A stretch of DNA of 64,000 bases from Elmis aenea (taxonomy: Eukaryota > Arthropoda > Insecta > Coleoptera > Elmidae). Positions 1 to 9,471 of the stretch are shown in pieces; position 1 is the stretch's first letter, and each line of letters begins with the position of its first letter. A program made the position numbers and the translations under genes. The DNA is taken from contig OX393581.1 in NCBI GenBank assembly GCA_947652605.1, positions 44,787,924 through 44,851,923 on the forward strand. The letters are read 5' to 3'. The notes below the pieces were generated by a model. That model did not search any database, was not told the DNA's origin, and saw only the letters and a list, made by a program, of their open reading frames with translations.

Positions 1-540
1 CTCGGATTTATTAACGCCGGCTACATTTTAAACTCGAACAATATTTCTTTCCGGACGTGTTATAACACATATGTTACGCCTTCTTCACGAATTAAAATAT
101 TTATGTTTTGCATACCATTTTGATTCATGAGAGTCGGTTTTTTTTATTTGTTTTGTTGTTTGCCGCACTGTAGGTTAGAAGCGTGTATGTGAGGTGTATC
201 TGCGAGATTGCTACATTTTCGGTGCGGGCGTTTACCTTTAACATCTGAACAACTTGTAATTTGCTTTTTTAATGTAACGAAAACGGCGAAAGATTAAAAG
301 TGGGATGGCACTCTAGCTCATTTTGCTTCAAATGTAGAAGGTGCAATTAATTTCGACTTCTGCTCGTTCGATAGTGAAAGTCTATAAATAACTAATGTAA
401 CTTAAAAAGTGTATTAGTTCTAGTGTATTCGAGCAAACGCCTTATATATAAATACATAATATGTATAAATGATGACACGTCTAACCTTGTAGTCAATTCC
501 CAGTCGCGAAAAGTCACTATTAGCTTCCAAAATTTAATGC
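1..540. other. No gene recognised
   Basis: AT-rich sequence with no recognisable coding similarity, RNA gene or transposon end. The two short open frames that overlap on opposite strands near 392-656 run into the terminal repeat of the next element and have no protein-like features. Confidence 0.6.
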
Positions 541-542
541 TA

Positions 543-1454
543 TACAGGGTGGTGCTTTTTTCGATGCTCACCATTGCTATCTTGGAAACGGTAAGAGATA
601 CAAGGTCGGTTAAATTAGAGAAAAGTTGCACATTTTTATGGCGATTAAGAATCTGAAAAGAAATCCTGAATATTTTGATTCGTTTTTGATTTATTACAAA
701 AAAACTGAAAAATGTGATTTTAGAAAAATATTATTATCTTCCCTACCATTGACGCTATTTCATTTAAACTTGATAACTTTATGTTTTTGACCGTCCTGGG
801 TTTGATGACGTCAACAGAAATTTTCTAAGCCTTCTAGATTTCAAGTTGCAATAGTCAACTTTTTTATTTCTTATGGCCGCCATATTGGATTTTTACACCA
901 TCAGACAGACAAAAAAATTTGCTTTTCAGATTGGTAACCAACATACCTTTTTTCTTTCAAAAAACTTGTTGAAATTTTAAAATTTGTGTAAATAATTCAT
1001 AAAATCGAGAATGCTCTGAAAAACAATTGAAATTATAATATAAATCAAAGTGACACAACATTTTATACCTACAAAATGCTTTACAAATTTTATACATTTT
1101 TACACATAACAAAAAATGCCTAACACGTAAAGATTTTTATTTTAAATATGACTGATGTTTAAATAACAAAAACAAATGAAGATAGGTAAAGTTTATTGAC
1201 AACTTTACAAATCTACGCAAAAGGTGCTTCAGTAATGTCGAAAAATATTTTGAGTGTTATTTCAAATAAGCAAGTTATAAGCAAAAATCCAAAACCTGAC
1301 GTGTTTTGTTTTTTATCAATAGCGCAAAAACTTTAAGTTTTTTTTTTTTAAATTTTAATAGAACAGTTACTCTTAAATCATAGATCATTTAACTCTGTAT
1401 CTCTCACCGTTTAGGAGATTTCCATGCCGTTCACCTTAACTGAGTCACCCTGTA
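543..1454. mobile_element. Fold-back/TIR element with TA-CAGGGTG ends
   Basis: The left end reads TACAGGGTGGTGC and the right end is its inverted match, ending CACCCTGTA. Homology between the arms continues inward for about 75-100 bp: GGAAACGGTAAGAGATACA on the left is matched by the complement of TGTATCTCTCACCGTTTAGG on the right. The TA at each outer edge fits a Tc1/mariner-type TA target. The interior has no coding similarity, so this is a non-autonomous element. The arms carry the subterminal module also seen at 9472, 35689, 43815 and 50602. Confidence 0.8.
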
Positions 1455-2170
1455 TATAAAGCGACACATAATAATATTTTGTTTGCTAAAAATGTCCTAA
1501 ACATTCTATTTATGCAAAAATTTGCGGATGCATATCTTGTGGGACACCCTGTTTATCAGTTGGTATTCAAGTGACTTTTAGTTTTATATCCAAACTAATT
1601 TACAAACATTTGGATTTAATCAGCATCCTCTGTTTTTATTAACCCGTTAAATCGAGGTTTTACTGCATTTTAATTTATAAAAACCATTTTTCGCAATTAT
1701 CTCTGTTTCTAAGCGACGTCACACTATTAAATCCACAATTCCGTAGAATCAAACTTTGTTTATTACTATTATTGTCGCAATATAAATGTGTGATTAGCGT
1801 AATGGTTTTAAATGTTGAAATCAACCCTCGAAAGGGCATAGGATTGAGTATTTTTCATATTTAATTTCATCAATAATTTTTTAGCATCGTTTCGTTGAAT
1901 CTGACCAAAGTGCGTATCATTTTGCAACCCAAATATTGTAAATAGGTGGATGTATATAAATCATTTCAATTGGCTAACCGCGTTTCTATTTTATTATTGC
2001 TTTGATGACATTGTGGCGTGCTCTTTGCTTTGTAATTAACCAAACACAGAAGTTAGCTATTATTTACAAATTATAACGCTTCTAAATATTACACTTAAGT
2101 AACCCCAAACTGTATATTTTCATCTGTGTGACATAAATTGTAAAATGCGGTTGATTTTTTGAAAATAATA
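1455..2170. other. No gene; solitary CACCCTG terminus
   Basis: No coding similarity. A lone right-type terminus (GGGACACCCTG, 1541-1551) lies here with no visible left partner, suggesting a truncated or solo element end. Confidence 0.5.
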
Positions 2171-2629
2171 TATTTTAAAACAAATTTCAACCTTCAATAT
2201 TGTATTTTTAATACTAAATAAGCCTTAAAAATAGTAGGTAAAATTTATAGTGAAAACCATAGCAAATATGATTTTCAGAGAACAATTTCAAACCTTTTTT
2301 TTTAAATTTATATGGACTAATTAAGAGCACAGAAAAATTTCTTTTATTAACAACCATTTTTATTATTTTGTTTGTTTTTTTTTCTACTTCCTTCGTCATT
2401 TATTTTAAAACAAATTTCAACCTTCAATATTGTATTTTTAATACTAAATAAGCCTTAAAAATAGTAGGTAAAATTTATAGTGAAAACCATAGCAAATATG
2501 ATTTTCAGAGAACAATTTCAAACCTTTTTTTTTATTTATATGGACTAATTAAGAGCACAGAAAAATTTCTTTTATTAACAATAATTTTTATTATTTTGTT
2601 TGTTTTTTTTTTCTACTTCCTTCGTCATT
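2171..2629. repeat. Tandem duplication of a 230-bp unit
   Basis: The unit 2171-2400 starts TATTTTAAAACAAATTTC and is followed immediately by a second copy at 2401-2629. The copies differ at only a few places: the length of a T-run near 2296/2526, and AACCATTTTT versus AATAATTTTT near 2352/2580. The near identity implies a recent duplication or an assembly artefact. The 61-codon open frame on the - strand of copy 1 is not preserved in copy 2 because of the indel, so it is not a gene. Confidence 0.9.
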
Positions 2630-2832
2630 TAAATCATCACCTCTGACATTGTACAATAAAGTAACAATAATATGAGTAATTCGTGTTATAATAAATTAAT
2701 ATGTTTTAAATTGTTTGCAACAGTTTTTTTTTGTTAAATTTATTATAAGAGCTTTTTCCAACGATGTACAATGACTCAGGTACTTTTTTAATGACTGTTT
2801 AACAAATATTTAAACGCATTTTTTCGTTTCAG

Positions 2833-2871
2833 AATTGGTAGAGTCCCCCGCACGAGGCGATAAGCAATATG
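2833..2871 (+). other. Candidate 39-nt coding microexon
   Basis: A 39-nt GC-richer block is bounded by a good acceptor (pyrimidine-rich TTTTTTCGTTTCAG) and a consensus donor (G then GTAAGT). Its length is divisible by three. One frame is open throughout and would read LVESPARGDKQY with split codons at both edges, so it could be a cassette exon of a gene whose other exons lie outside the window. I do not recognise the peptide. Chance pairing of splice-like sites in 64 kb is quite possible. Conservation or RNA reads would decide. Confidence 0.33.
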
Positions 2872-3185
2872 GTAAGTTTTTAAATAAGGCAAAACTATTT
2901 TTATTGTCGAACCTCGTTTTTTTAATGCCGTAGCATGTGTACTTACTACAATAAATGCAAAGCAGTGTTATAAAACTTTCCTTTTTTACGGTCTCTACCC
3001 TTGCATATAACGTTTTTCCGTCGAAGGGTACTTGCAAATTTTTTACATGTTGCAAATTTTGTTCTTTTAATAAACGCAGTAAACTTTATGACAAGTTGCT
3101 AATAAAATGGGCAGGCCGAGAAACGGATAATAAATCACGCATTTGTTTTCGTTTGTAAGCTTAACCTTTTTATATTTTTTCTTAC

Positions 3186-3374
3186 CCCTATTATGGAGGG
3201 TGTACGACAAGTGTTTAGAGATTCTTTCAGTATATTTATTCTCAGAAGTTCCCAATTGTGATCCTTTAGGATCTTTATTTCCGATATAACGCGAGGGATT
3301 TTTAAATGCCACTGGTTTAACATCTTGGGGGGTGGCAACAGGTTTAAATGCGCTTTTCATATTATATACATGCT
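3186..3374 (-). CDS. Candidate internal coding exon, unrecognised protein
   Basis: A 189-nt open segment on the minus strand is preceded by CCCCCAG and followed by GTAAGA. Both junctions are phase 1 and the length is a multiple of three, so it could be a symmetric internal exon. The 63-residue peptide is hydrophilic and compositionally protein-like: it includes MKSAFKPVATPQDVKPVAF, then NPSRYIGNKDPKGSQLG and ERISKHLSY. The open frame continues downstream past the donor for a further 40 codons and upstream to a stop near 3398. I recognise no domain, and the acceptor has only a short pyrimidine tract. It may instead be a decayed retrogene or transposon ORF. It lies on the opposite strand to the microexon candidate at 2833. 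Confidence 0.28.
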
Positions 3375-3631
3375 CTGGGGGATTGTAACCCCCACGACTC
3401 TACATGTGTTATCGGCCTCTCATAACAGGATATAAAATATTATCTTATACCTTACTTCGTTTTTTTATTAAGTTCCTCTGACATTTTTAATAAATTTAGA
3501 TCACAAGTTGGTGCATAAATTTTGTTAATGATTTATTCCAACTTCAAAACGAGATGCATTTTTGAACAAATATTAAAATGATCTTATACTTTAACTTATT
3601 CTTTAAGGTTCTTGATTAACTAATTAGCATA

Positions 3632-4486
3632 TACAGGGATGCGCAAAAGAATAGAAACAGACAAATATCTAAAACATAAAAGATATGTAAATACGACATA
3701 CAATAAAATTTTGTATCTAAGCGTTATCGTATTTTTCGGATTTGATGACTTATCAAAGTCAAAAATTCGTACGGAAATTTTAAAATTATAACTTTCTTGT
3801 TTTTACCTCTCAATTGTTCCAAAATTACCGCTGCCTACCTTCATAACCCACTCGAAAATATTAAGTTGTTCTAATAATTTATACTAAAATTGTGATATAT
3901 CGAAAAATATCAGTGTTAAGTATAAAACATGGTTAATGTTTTTGAAAGACAATCAAATTTGCTACAAGACTGTACAAAAACAGATAGGGTGTTGTGTAAG
4001 AAAATTAAGTTAACGATGTTTAAAGTTTCACAAGTTTGACCAAGCGTAAAAAACACCCTGTATAATATTTTTTAAATGTAGCTAGCGCAAAGTGTTAATT
4101 AATCTATTGTCAATCTAATTTTTAAACGAAATTCTACTATCTTTTCAAAGAACTTAAATGTTTAAAAAAAATTGGAAGAGCTGTATCGCTCTAAATTTTC
4201 ATAAAAATGTAAATCTTACGAAAACGGTTGACTTTAGACCTATATAACCTTTTACATTTTTTAAAGTAAATTTTAAAAGGAATCAAAAAATGTAATAATA
4301 TATAGAGTGCTCTATTAAAAATTTTAAAGTCCGTTTCCGGTTTAAACGGAAATTATATTGCAACCTCAGTATTTTCGTCGTATCCGAAAAATACAATAAC
4401 GCTTAGATACAAAATTTCATTGCTATATCGGTAATAGTATTCTAGAATCTAGATATTTGTCTGTTTCCATACTTTTGCGTAGGTAT
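3632..4486. mobile_element. Fold-back element, CAGGGATGCGCAAAAG ends
   Basis: The left end TACAGGGATGCGCAAAAG.. is matched by an inverted right end ..TACTTTTGCGTAGGTATA. The arms are long: a left block around 3711-3755 (TATCTAAGCGTTATCGTATT) pairs with 4377-4415, and ACAGACAAATATCT pairs with AGATATTTGTCTGT. The interior holds a second repeat family (3900-4340). There is no coding capacity, so it is a non-autonomous fold-back transposon. Confidence 0.75.
3900..4340. repeat. Two-unit repeat with internal AGGGTGTT..AACACCCT inverted repeat
   Basis: The first unit contains a short inverted repeat (AGGGTGTTGTGTAAG near 3989, and AAAAAACACCCTGTA ending near 4063). A diverged second unit follows with ACGGTTGACTTTAGAC near 4222 and ATAGAGTGCTCTAT near 4302. 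The same unit order recurs at 21840-22335, so this is a dispersed repeat family nested inside the 3632 element. Confidence 0.6.
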
Positions 4487-4969
4487 ATGAAACAAAGCCC
4501 TAGATATTTCCAAAAGAAAAAACCTTTCATACAGTATAGATACACTTACATCAACTGATTTTGTTTCAGTTAATAAAACACTTTGATAGATAACTGCTGT
4601 TTCATATAACTGTTCAGAAAAAAAATTGCCCATTTTTTATTATAAAACTAATCTAATATAAGAAATAACTATTATTACCATAACATAACGTACTTTACGG
4701 TTAATTTGGTATTTCATTTTAAAAACTTTTTAATTTTACTTTTTGCTGTTCTACGTTGTGAAAACGTTATTGTAACATTTAAATACTCTTTAGATGATTA
4801 AATTAATTTATCATTTGTATTTTCCTTTTTTTTACTTAAAAAACACTTCAATTATGTGTACAATGTACGTTGTTAATACTAGTTAATTTCAGTCTTTCTT
4901 ACCACAAACCACAACAACTTTACAAATTTCTTATCAGTAGTAATATACCAAGAGAATTGAAAATTATCG

Positions 4970-5077
4970 ATAATTTTTGGTAAATATACCCGAATGTAAG
5001 TTGAGCTGAAAAAAACACGAGTGCACGAGTGATTTTTTCTGATTCAACTTGCATGAGTGAAGAGTTGTCAAAAATTA
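4970..5077. repeat. Imperfect palindrome, CACGAGTG type
   Basis: A palindrome centred near 5022: ATAATTTTTGG pairs with CAAAAATTAT, and AAGTTGAGCTGAAAAAAACA pairs with the complement of ATTTTTTCTGATTCAACTT around the core CGAGTGCACGAG. It is probably a small hairpin MITE. GCACGAGT recurs at 5094 and in related hairpin repeats at 30182 and 41736. Confidence 0.65.
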
Positions 5078-5282
5078 TAGAATATTTGCAGTGCACGAGT
5101 TATATTTTGTCAGAAAATATCCTTCACCTAACCTAACTGTCAAATTAAATGTATGTTATGTCAAATTTTACAAGTACGGTCAGAGTGGTGCGTCAGGATG
5201 TGGTTTAATCTATATTAAAGTAACGCTACTGGTCGCCGAAATTCGTCAAAAAATTATCAAGACCAAAATATTTAATTCCCTG

Positions 5283-5446
5283 TCCAAATTTATATTTTTG
5301 ACCAATCACAAACTCAGATTTCTTAGAAAGGATAAACGCATGAAAGTCTGTTAATTGCGACAAGGATATTATCAGTGTATGATTATGTTTATTGGTCGTT
5401 TCTAGAAAATCTGAGTTTGTTATTGGTCGAAAACACAAATTTGACA
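5283..5446. repeat. Inverted repeat, about 45-bp arms
   Basis: The left arm (5283-5329, containing TTGACCAATCACAAACTCAG) pairs with the right arm (5400-5446, containing CTGAGTTTGTTATTGGTC). The loop is about 70 bp. Opposite-strand open frames here are by-products of the palindrome. It is probably a hairpin MITE. Confidence 0.75.
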
Positions 5447-6672
5447 GGAGGATCAACATCTGACAGGGTAATGTAAAATTATTATCTTGTAATAATGCTC
5501 TTATTGGTAGTCTTGAGAAGATTTAAGATTAGTGATTGGAATATGCAAATCTGACAGGTGAAAGAAATTTTCAATAAAATTGTGCATCAAATTGTACTGA
5601 CTCTAAAATTGTAAAGCGATATATAAAACCCATGTCACTCGGTGGTATTGATATTTAAATTTATCTACTTTATCTTTAAGTATGATTACATAAAGTCATA
5701 AATTTGATTAAATTACTTTTCCTACATTTGTTTGACAATATGAAATGTTCAATAAAATTTTATTAAAACTGCCAGTTTTAGAAGACAAAATCGTTAATAA
5801 TTAAAAGTTTATTAAAACAAAGTAGGCCCATTTCCGTGCCGTCAGCTGCTCCCTCAAATTGACATCCATAATTTTCCTAGAAAACCATATGTTTACCAAT
5901 GCGGTAATTGCAGTAGATTATATTGTTTTTATTGGTGGCTATTTCGTAAAACGTAAAATCACCGTCTAAGTCGGGGAATGATTTAAAGATATTTGGCGCC
6001 ATTTTTAGGGGTTTCGCACAGGTATACGAACGAATCTTTTAAGGTTTTTCTCATTAGGCACGTAGCAGGTAAAGAAGAGCGCGTTCGGGGTGTTGTGTGG
6101 TATCGCATGCGAAATCAAGAAACTTTTTACGAGGTGGTATTAATTTCTTAGAAGATATGTTTTGTTGCACAAGTCCCAAATTATTCGAGATACAATAGAA
6201 CAAAATTTGGTTTAATTTATTTCTCATCCTAATGAATGGGCAGGGCCGGTGGTAGGAACACGCCAAACTAATAAACGGAAATGATATTCGTTTTAGACAC
6301 ACCGAAAAAGGGCGATCAAGACAAATTGGACATAGGTTAATGCCTTTTTTTGTACACACTATGAAAACGCAAATTTAGGTTAAAAAGAAATTAAATACAT
6401 ACTTTGCGACAACCTTAACATTTAGCGGTCAAAAATGTTCCGCAAATTGATAAAGAACCTTATTTTTGAGGTTACATCATACTCTTCTATTACCATAAAC
6501 TTATGATTAATGATTAAAACACTTAATGAGATAAATTACCAACTAGAAAATTATGACCTTTGTTTTAAACGCAAAATCTTTTAACTTTTATTCACCACTA
6601 TTTAAACAGTTTGACAATAAGCATGGCTTCCACAGGGGAGGGCAAACGGGACACTTGCCGCTCCCTGGAATT
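5447..6672. other. No gene recognised
   Basis: No convincing similarity. A 101-codon minus-strand open frame at 6054-6359 is cysteine- and proline-rich but matches no family I know and has no start or splice context. An isolated CAGGGCCGG at 6241 resembles a hAT terminus but has no partner. Confidence 0.5.
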
Positions 6673-6680
6673 GAGTACTC

Positions 6681-6907
6681 CAGTGGTTTCCAAACTGTGG
6701 GGCGCGCCCCCCTAGGGGGGCGCGAGACTATTGCGCAGCTATTACCAACATACTATTTTTTAATACAAACAAACAAAAAGAACTTTACTTATACAGAATA
6801 TGGGTATATGGTATTTATGAAATTAGATTGTCACGAAAAGGGAGGGGGGCGCAAAATTTTTTTCATAAAAAAGGGGGGCGGAGGTACAAAAAGGTTGGAA
6901 ACCACTG
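6681..6907. mobile_element. hAT MITE with perfect 8-bp target duplication
   Basis: Terminal inverted repeats CAGTGGTTTCCAAACTG and AAGGTTGGAAACCACTG bound a 227-bp element. It is flanked by identical GAGTACTC octamers at 6673-6680 and 6908-6915. The ends carry G/C-rich inverted stretches (GCGCCCCCCTAGGGGGGCGC near 6703). The 8-bp duplication and CAGTGG ends are diagnostic of the hAT superfamily. There is no transposase, so it is non-autonomous. A second copy of the family lies at 59122-59404. Confidence 0.95.
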
Positions 6908-6959
6908 GAGTACTCCATTAATGACCAAATGAAAGATTTAAAAAATAAATAAATAAAAA

Positions 6960-7152
6960 AGTTGTACCAAAAAAACGACATTTTTTTTCAGTTTTTTTCA
7001 ATTTTTTCAAAAACAGTTAAAAGATATTTTAAATCTGTTTTGATATTAATGATAAGAATAAAATTTAGCAACTTTGCTAAATTTAAACCTTCCCTCTATC
7101 TTGAGTAATAAGCGAGATCCCCATGGTCGCCCTCGGATTTAGATTACCCTGT
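6960..7152. mobile_element. Solo or truncated terminus of the 9472 fold-back family
   Basis: The block ends TTAGATTACCCTGTATA. Its inner part (TTAGCAACTTTGCTAAATTT, then AATAAGCGAGATCCCCATGG) matches the right arm of the element at 9472-10989. No left partner is visible, so this is a solo arm or the remnant of a disrupted copy. Confidence 0.65.
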
Positions 7153-7156
7153 ATAT

Positions 7157-7441
7157 ATTTTGAAAAAACTAGAAACAGACGATTTTTTCAACGGTAAATA
7201 TTTCCATAGCCGCACCTACGGTAGAATCAAAATGTGAATTGATTCTTGTAGATATAGTTGGCTATGGGTTCATTAAAAAGATAATTTTTTTCTCATTTCA
7301 TTGATGAATGGGTTGTTAGGTGTTTTTTTCTGATTCTTCTAAAAAATATCTACAAGAATCAATTCACAGTTTGATTTTACCGTAGGTGGCTATGGAATTG
7401 TTTACCGTTGAAAAAATCGTGTTTTTAGTTTTTTCAAAATA
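7157..7441. repeat. Inverted repeat with about 95-bp arms
   Basis: The left arm 7157-7253 (with CAACGGTAAATATTTCCATA and GAATTGATTCTTGTAGATAT) pairs with the right arm 7346-7441 (ATATCTACAAGAATCAATTC, then TATGGAATTGTTTACCGTTG). The loop is about 90 bp. It forms a near-complete hairpin and is probably a fold-back MITE. Confidence 0.85.
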
Positions 7442-7511
7442 TTGAAAAAGTTGAAGGTGCAAGTCAAATGTCAAAATGGCATTAAATTCCGTGTCCGGAA
7501 CATTCTTCACC

Positions 7512-7669
7512 CACAATTCTTCGTCCACAATTCTTCGCCCACAATTCTTCGCCCACAATTCTTCGCCCACAATTCTTCGTCCAAAATTCTTCGCCCACAA
7601 TTCTTCGCCTACAATTCTTTGCCTCCACAATTCTTCGCCCACAAGTCTTCGCCTACCCAATTCTTCGCA
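7512..7669 (+). repeat. Minisatellite, about 11 units of CACAATTCTTCGCC
   Basis: Roughly eleven degenerate 14- to 15-bp units (ACAATTCTTCGCCC with variants such as GTCC, GCCT and AAAATT). It forms part of the left arm of the fold-back. The inverted array in the right arm has fewer units. Confidence 0.9.
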
Positions 7670-7736
7670 TATCTCAAATTTTGTTTGTAAATGTGGTTTT
7701 TCTATTTATAACGTAATTTTTACAGATTATTTTACA

Positions 7737-7764
7737 TTAAGTTAGGTTAGGTCAGGTTAGGTTA
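7737..7764. repeat. Short TTAGG/TCAGG-like tract
   Basis: The tract contains GTTAGGTTAGGTCAGGTTAG. TTAGG is the common insect telomere unit and TCAGG the version known from some beetles. Only about four units are present, in the loop of a fold-back element, so it is interstitial and may be chance. Confidence 0.5.
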
Positions 7765-7882
7765 ATTTAGTTTTTATTCATACTATAATAACATAAACAA
7801 GATTAAAAATCACAATATACGCTATTAACGTAGCAATTTTTAAACATAATATTAAAAGAAGAAGTATTAATATACAAGAAAC

Positions 7883-8206
7883 CAGGGGTTAAAAAAAAAG
7901 TCGACTCCGACTCCGACTCCGACTCCTAATAAATTTAGTAGTTTGACTCCGACTCCGACACCGACCCCGACTCCGACAAAATTAAATACCAAGACATTTT
8001 ATGGTGTGTAATATAAGAAAAAAAAGAAATATAAAAAAATTATGTAAAATTTGAGTTTAAATTTTGCGGCAAAGAACCACCCCGCAATTTTTTGTTGTAC
8101 CCGGAGTCGGAGTCGGTACATTTTTTCCGACTCCGACTCTGACTCCACTGACCAGAAATTCCTCCTAAACTCCGACTCCGACTCCGACTCCGACTCCACA
8201 GCCCTG
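7883..8206. mobile_element. hAT MITE made of GACTCC-rich termini, perfect 8-bp duplication
   Basis: The element starts CAGGGGTT, then AAGTCGACTCCGACTCC.., and ends CCGACTCCACAGCCCTG. It is flanked by identical CAAGAAAC octamers (7875-7882 and 8207-8214). Subterminal regions are arrays of CCGACT hexamers. A truncated copy of the same family lies at 51643-51802. The minus-strand open frame with Ser-Glu repeats is only a reading of the hexamers. Confidence 0.93.
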
Positions 8207-8310
8207 CAAGAAACAACTTTAGGCTAATGTAAAATAATCTGTAAAAATTACGTTATAAATAACACAATCACATTTACAAATAAAATTTGTGTTATGCTTG
8301 TATGCGACGA

Positions 8311-8405
8311 AAAATTGTGGAGGCGAAGAATTGTGTAGGCGAAGAAATGTGGGCGAAAAATTGTGAAGGCGAAGAATTGTGGGCGAAGAATTGTGGGCGA
8401 AGAAT
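8311..8405 (-). repeat. Minisatellite, inverted partner array
   Basis: About seven units of GGCGAAGAATTGTG, the reverse complement of the array at 7512-7669, occupy the right arm of the fold-back structure. Confidence 0.88.
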
Positions 8406-8430
8406 GTCCCAAGACCCATTAAATTCGCCT

Positions 8431-8529
8431 TGAAAGTCTGCCCAACTTTGCTAATTTAACCGACTTTGTAACTCTTATAATAACAAAGTTACCCATGGAA
8501 CACATGTAGATTATTGTCACCCTGTATAT
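8431..8529. mobile_element. Right terminus, CACCCTGTA type
   Basis: The block ends TTGTCACCCTGTA and contains CAACTTTGCTAATTTAAC, like other arms of the CAGGGTG fold-back group. It probably closes the structure 7475-8430 on the right. The matching left terminus may have been displaced by the insertions before 7475. Confidence 0.5.
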
Positions 8530-9471
8530 TTTAAAAATGTTGAACGTTCTTGTATACTTTAAAAGCTATTTAAATTTAGAAGGTTCCAAACTTAAAAATA
8601 ACTTTTATTTTGTCTTAATATAGTATCTATATATTTTATTGCAGGCTTAGTCGTATAATTTTTTTGTGTAGAATTTTCGGAGTCCGAGGAACTATAAGCC
8701 TAATTATTTTTAATAATTGTTTGACACCACCGGGCTCTCCTCAAACGTGATTGTAAAGATATGAATTCAAGTCGTTCTTGCAGAGTGATTAATAAAAAAT
8801 ATGCTCATATTACAACGTAATGTAGTAGCACACGGCATTCTTGGATGAGCATTTTTTACACGTAGTACAGGTCGACTAATTTACTATCCAAATATACCTG
8901 CCAAAACCCAAGTATCCCAACACATTTTAAAATGCATTAAGTCATATTTCGAAAGCAGCTGACTACTCCGGGAGAGGTCGAGTTATTATAGCAAAAGCCG
9001 GCGATAAAAACCGCGATAGTAAAAAACAAATTCAGCTTAATCATCACTGCTGTGTCCAAATTAGCTTAAAATTAGGTAGAAACAAGCTTTCATTCATTAA
9101 TACTTGGACCGACACTTTCGAGAAATCAAGTGTGTTGTTAGCCACTTGTGGTTGGAAAAAAATATAAATTTTGGTTGTTAAAAACCATTAGTTTGGGTAA
9201 AATATAATAACGCCTCGACTGCATTATTTCTTGCTTATATTATAAGTGCTACATCAAGAAATAATGAATGAAATGTAGTAGTCATTCAAATCTAACAATA
9301 TAATTTATATGCAAGATAAAAAACTTAGAAAATGTACGTAATTTATGTACAATATTTTATGCATAGCCTTGGAAAACTTATAAAGCATGCCCATATGCCA
9401 TTAACTGTAACGAATAAATTGCTTCAATTGTTTTATAGTGCGTAGCTTTTTCCATTTAGTTATTTTCTACA
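8530..9471. other. No gene recognised
   Basis: AT-rich sequence without open frames of note, transposon ends or RNA genes that I can recognise. Confidence 0.6.

Larger units (their letters stand above)
7475..8430. mobile_element. Fold-back structure with minisatellite arms
   Basis: The left arm (7475-7741) and right arm (8219-8430) are inverted copies. Inward order in each arm: an ATTAAATT-containing flank ending in GACATTCTTC or a variant, an array of about 14-bp units, then a unique block (TACGTAATTTTTACAGAT-type at 7711-7732, inverted at 8238-8260). The loop carries a TTAGG-like tract and a hAT MITE (7883-8206) that inserted later. Open frames here are readings of the repeat units, not genes. 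Confidence 0.85.

Noticed and set aside
6054..6359. 101-codon Cys-rich minus-strand frame
   Set aside because: No known zinc-finger spacing, no context; the complementary strand gives no better reading.
7737..7764. True telomere end
   Set aside because: Only a few units, inside a transposon, with unique sequence on both sides.
7999..8199. Ser-Glu repeat protein
   Set aside because: It is only a reading of CCGACT hexamers in a hAT MITE.
7512..8405. Repeated units suggesting a CRISPR array
   Set aside because: Units are contiguous 14-bp tandem repeats without spacers and are mirrored in a fold-back; the genome is eukaryotic.
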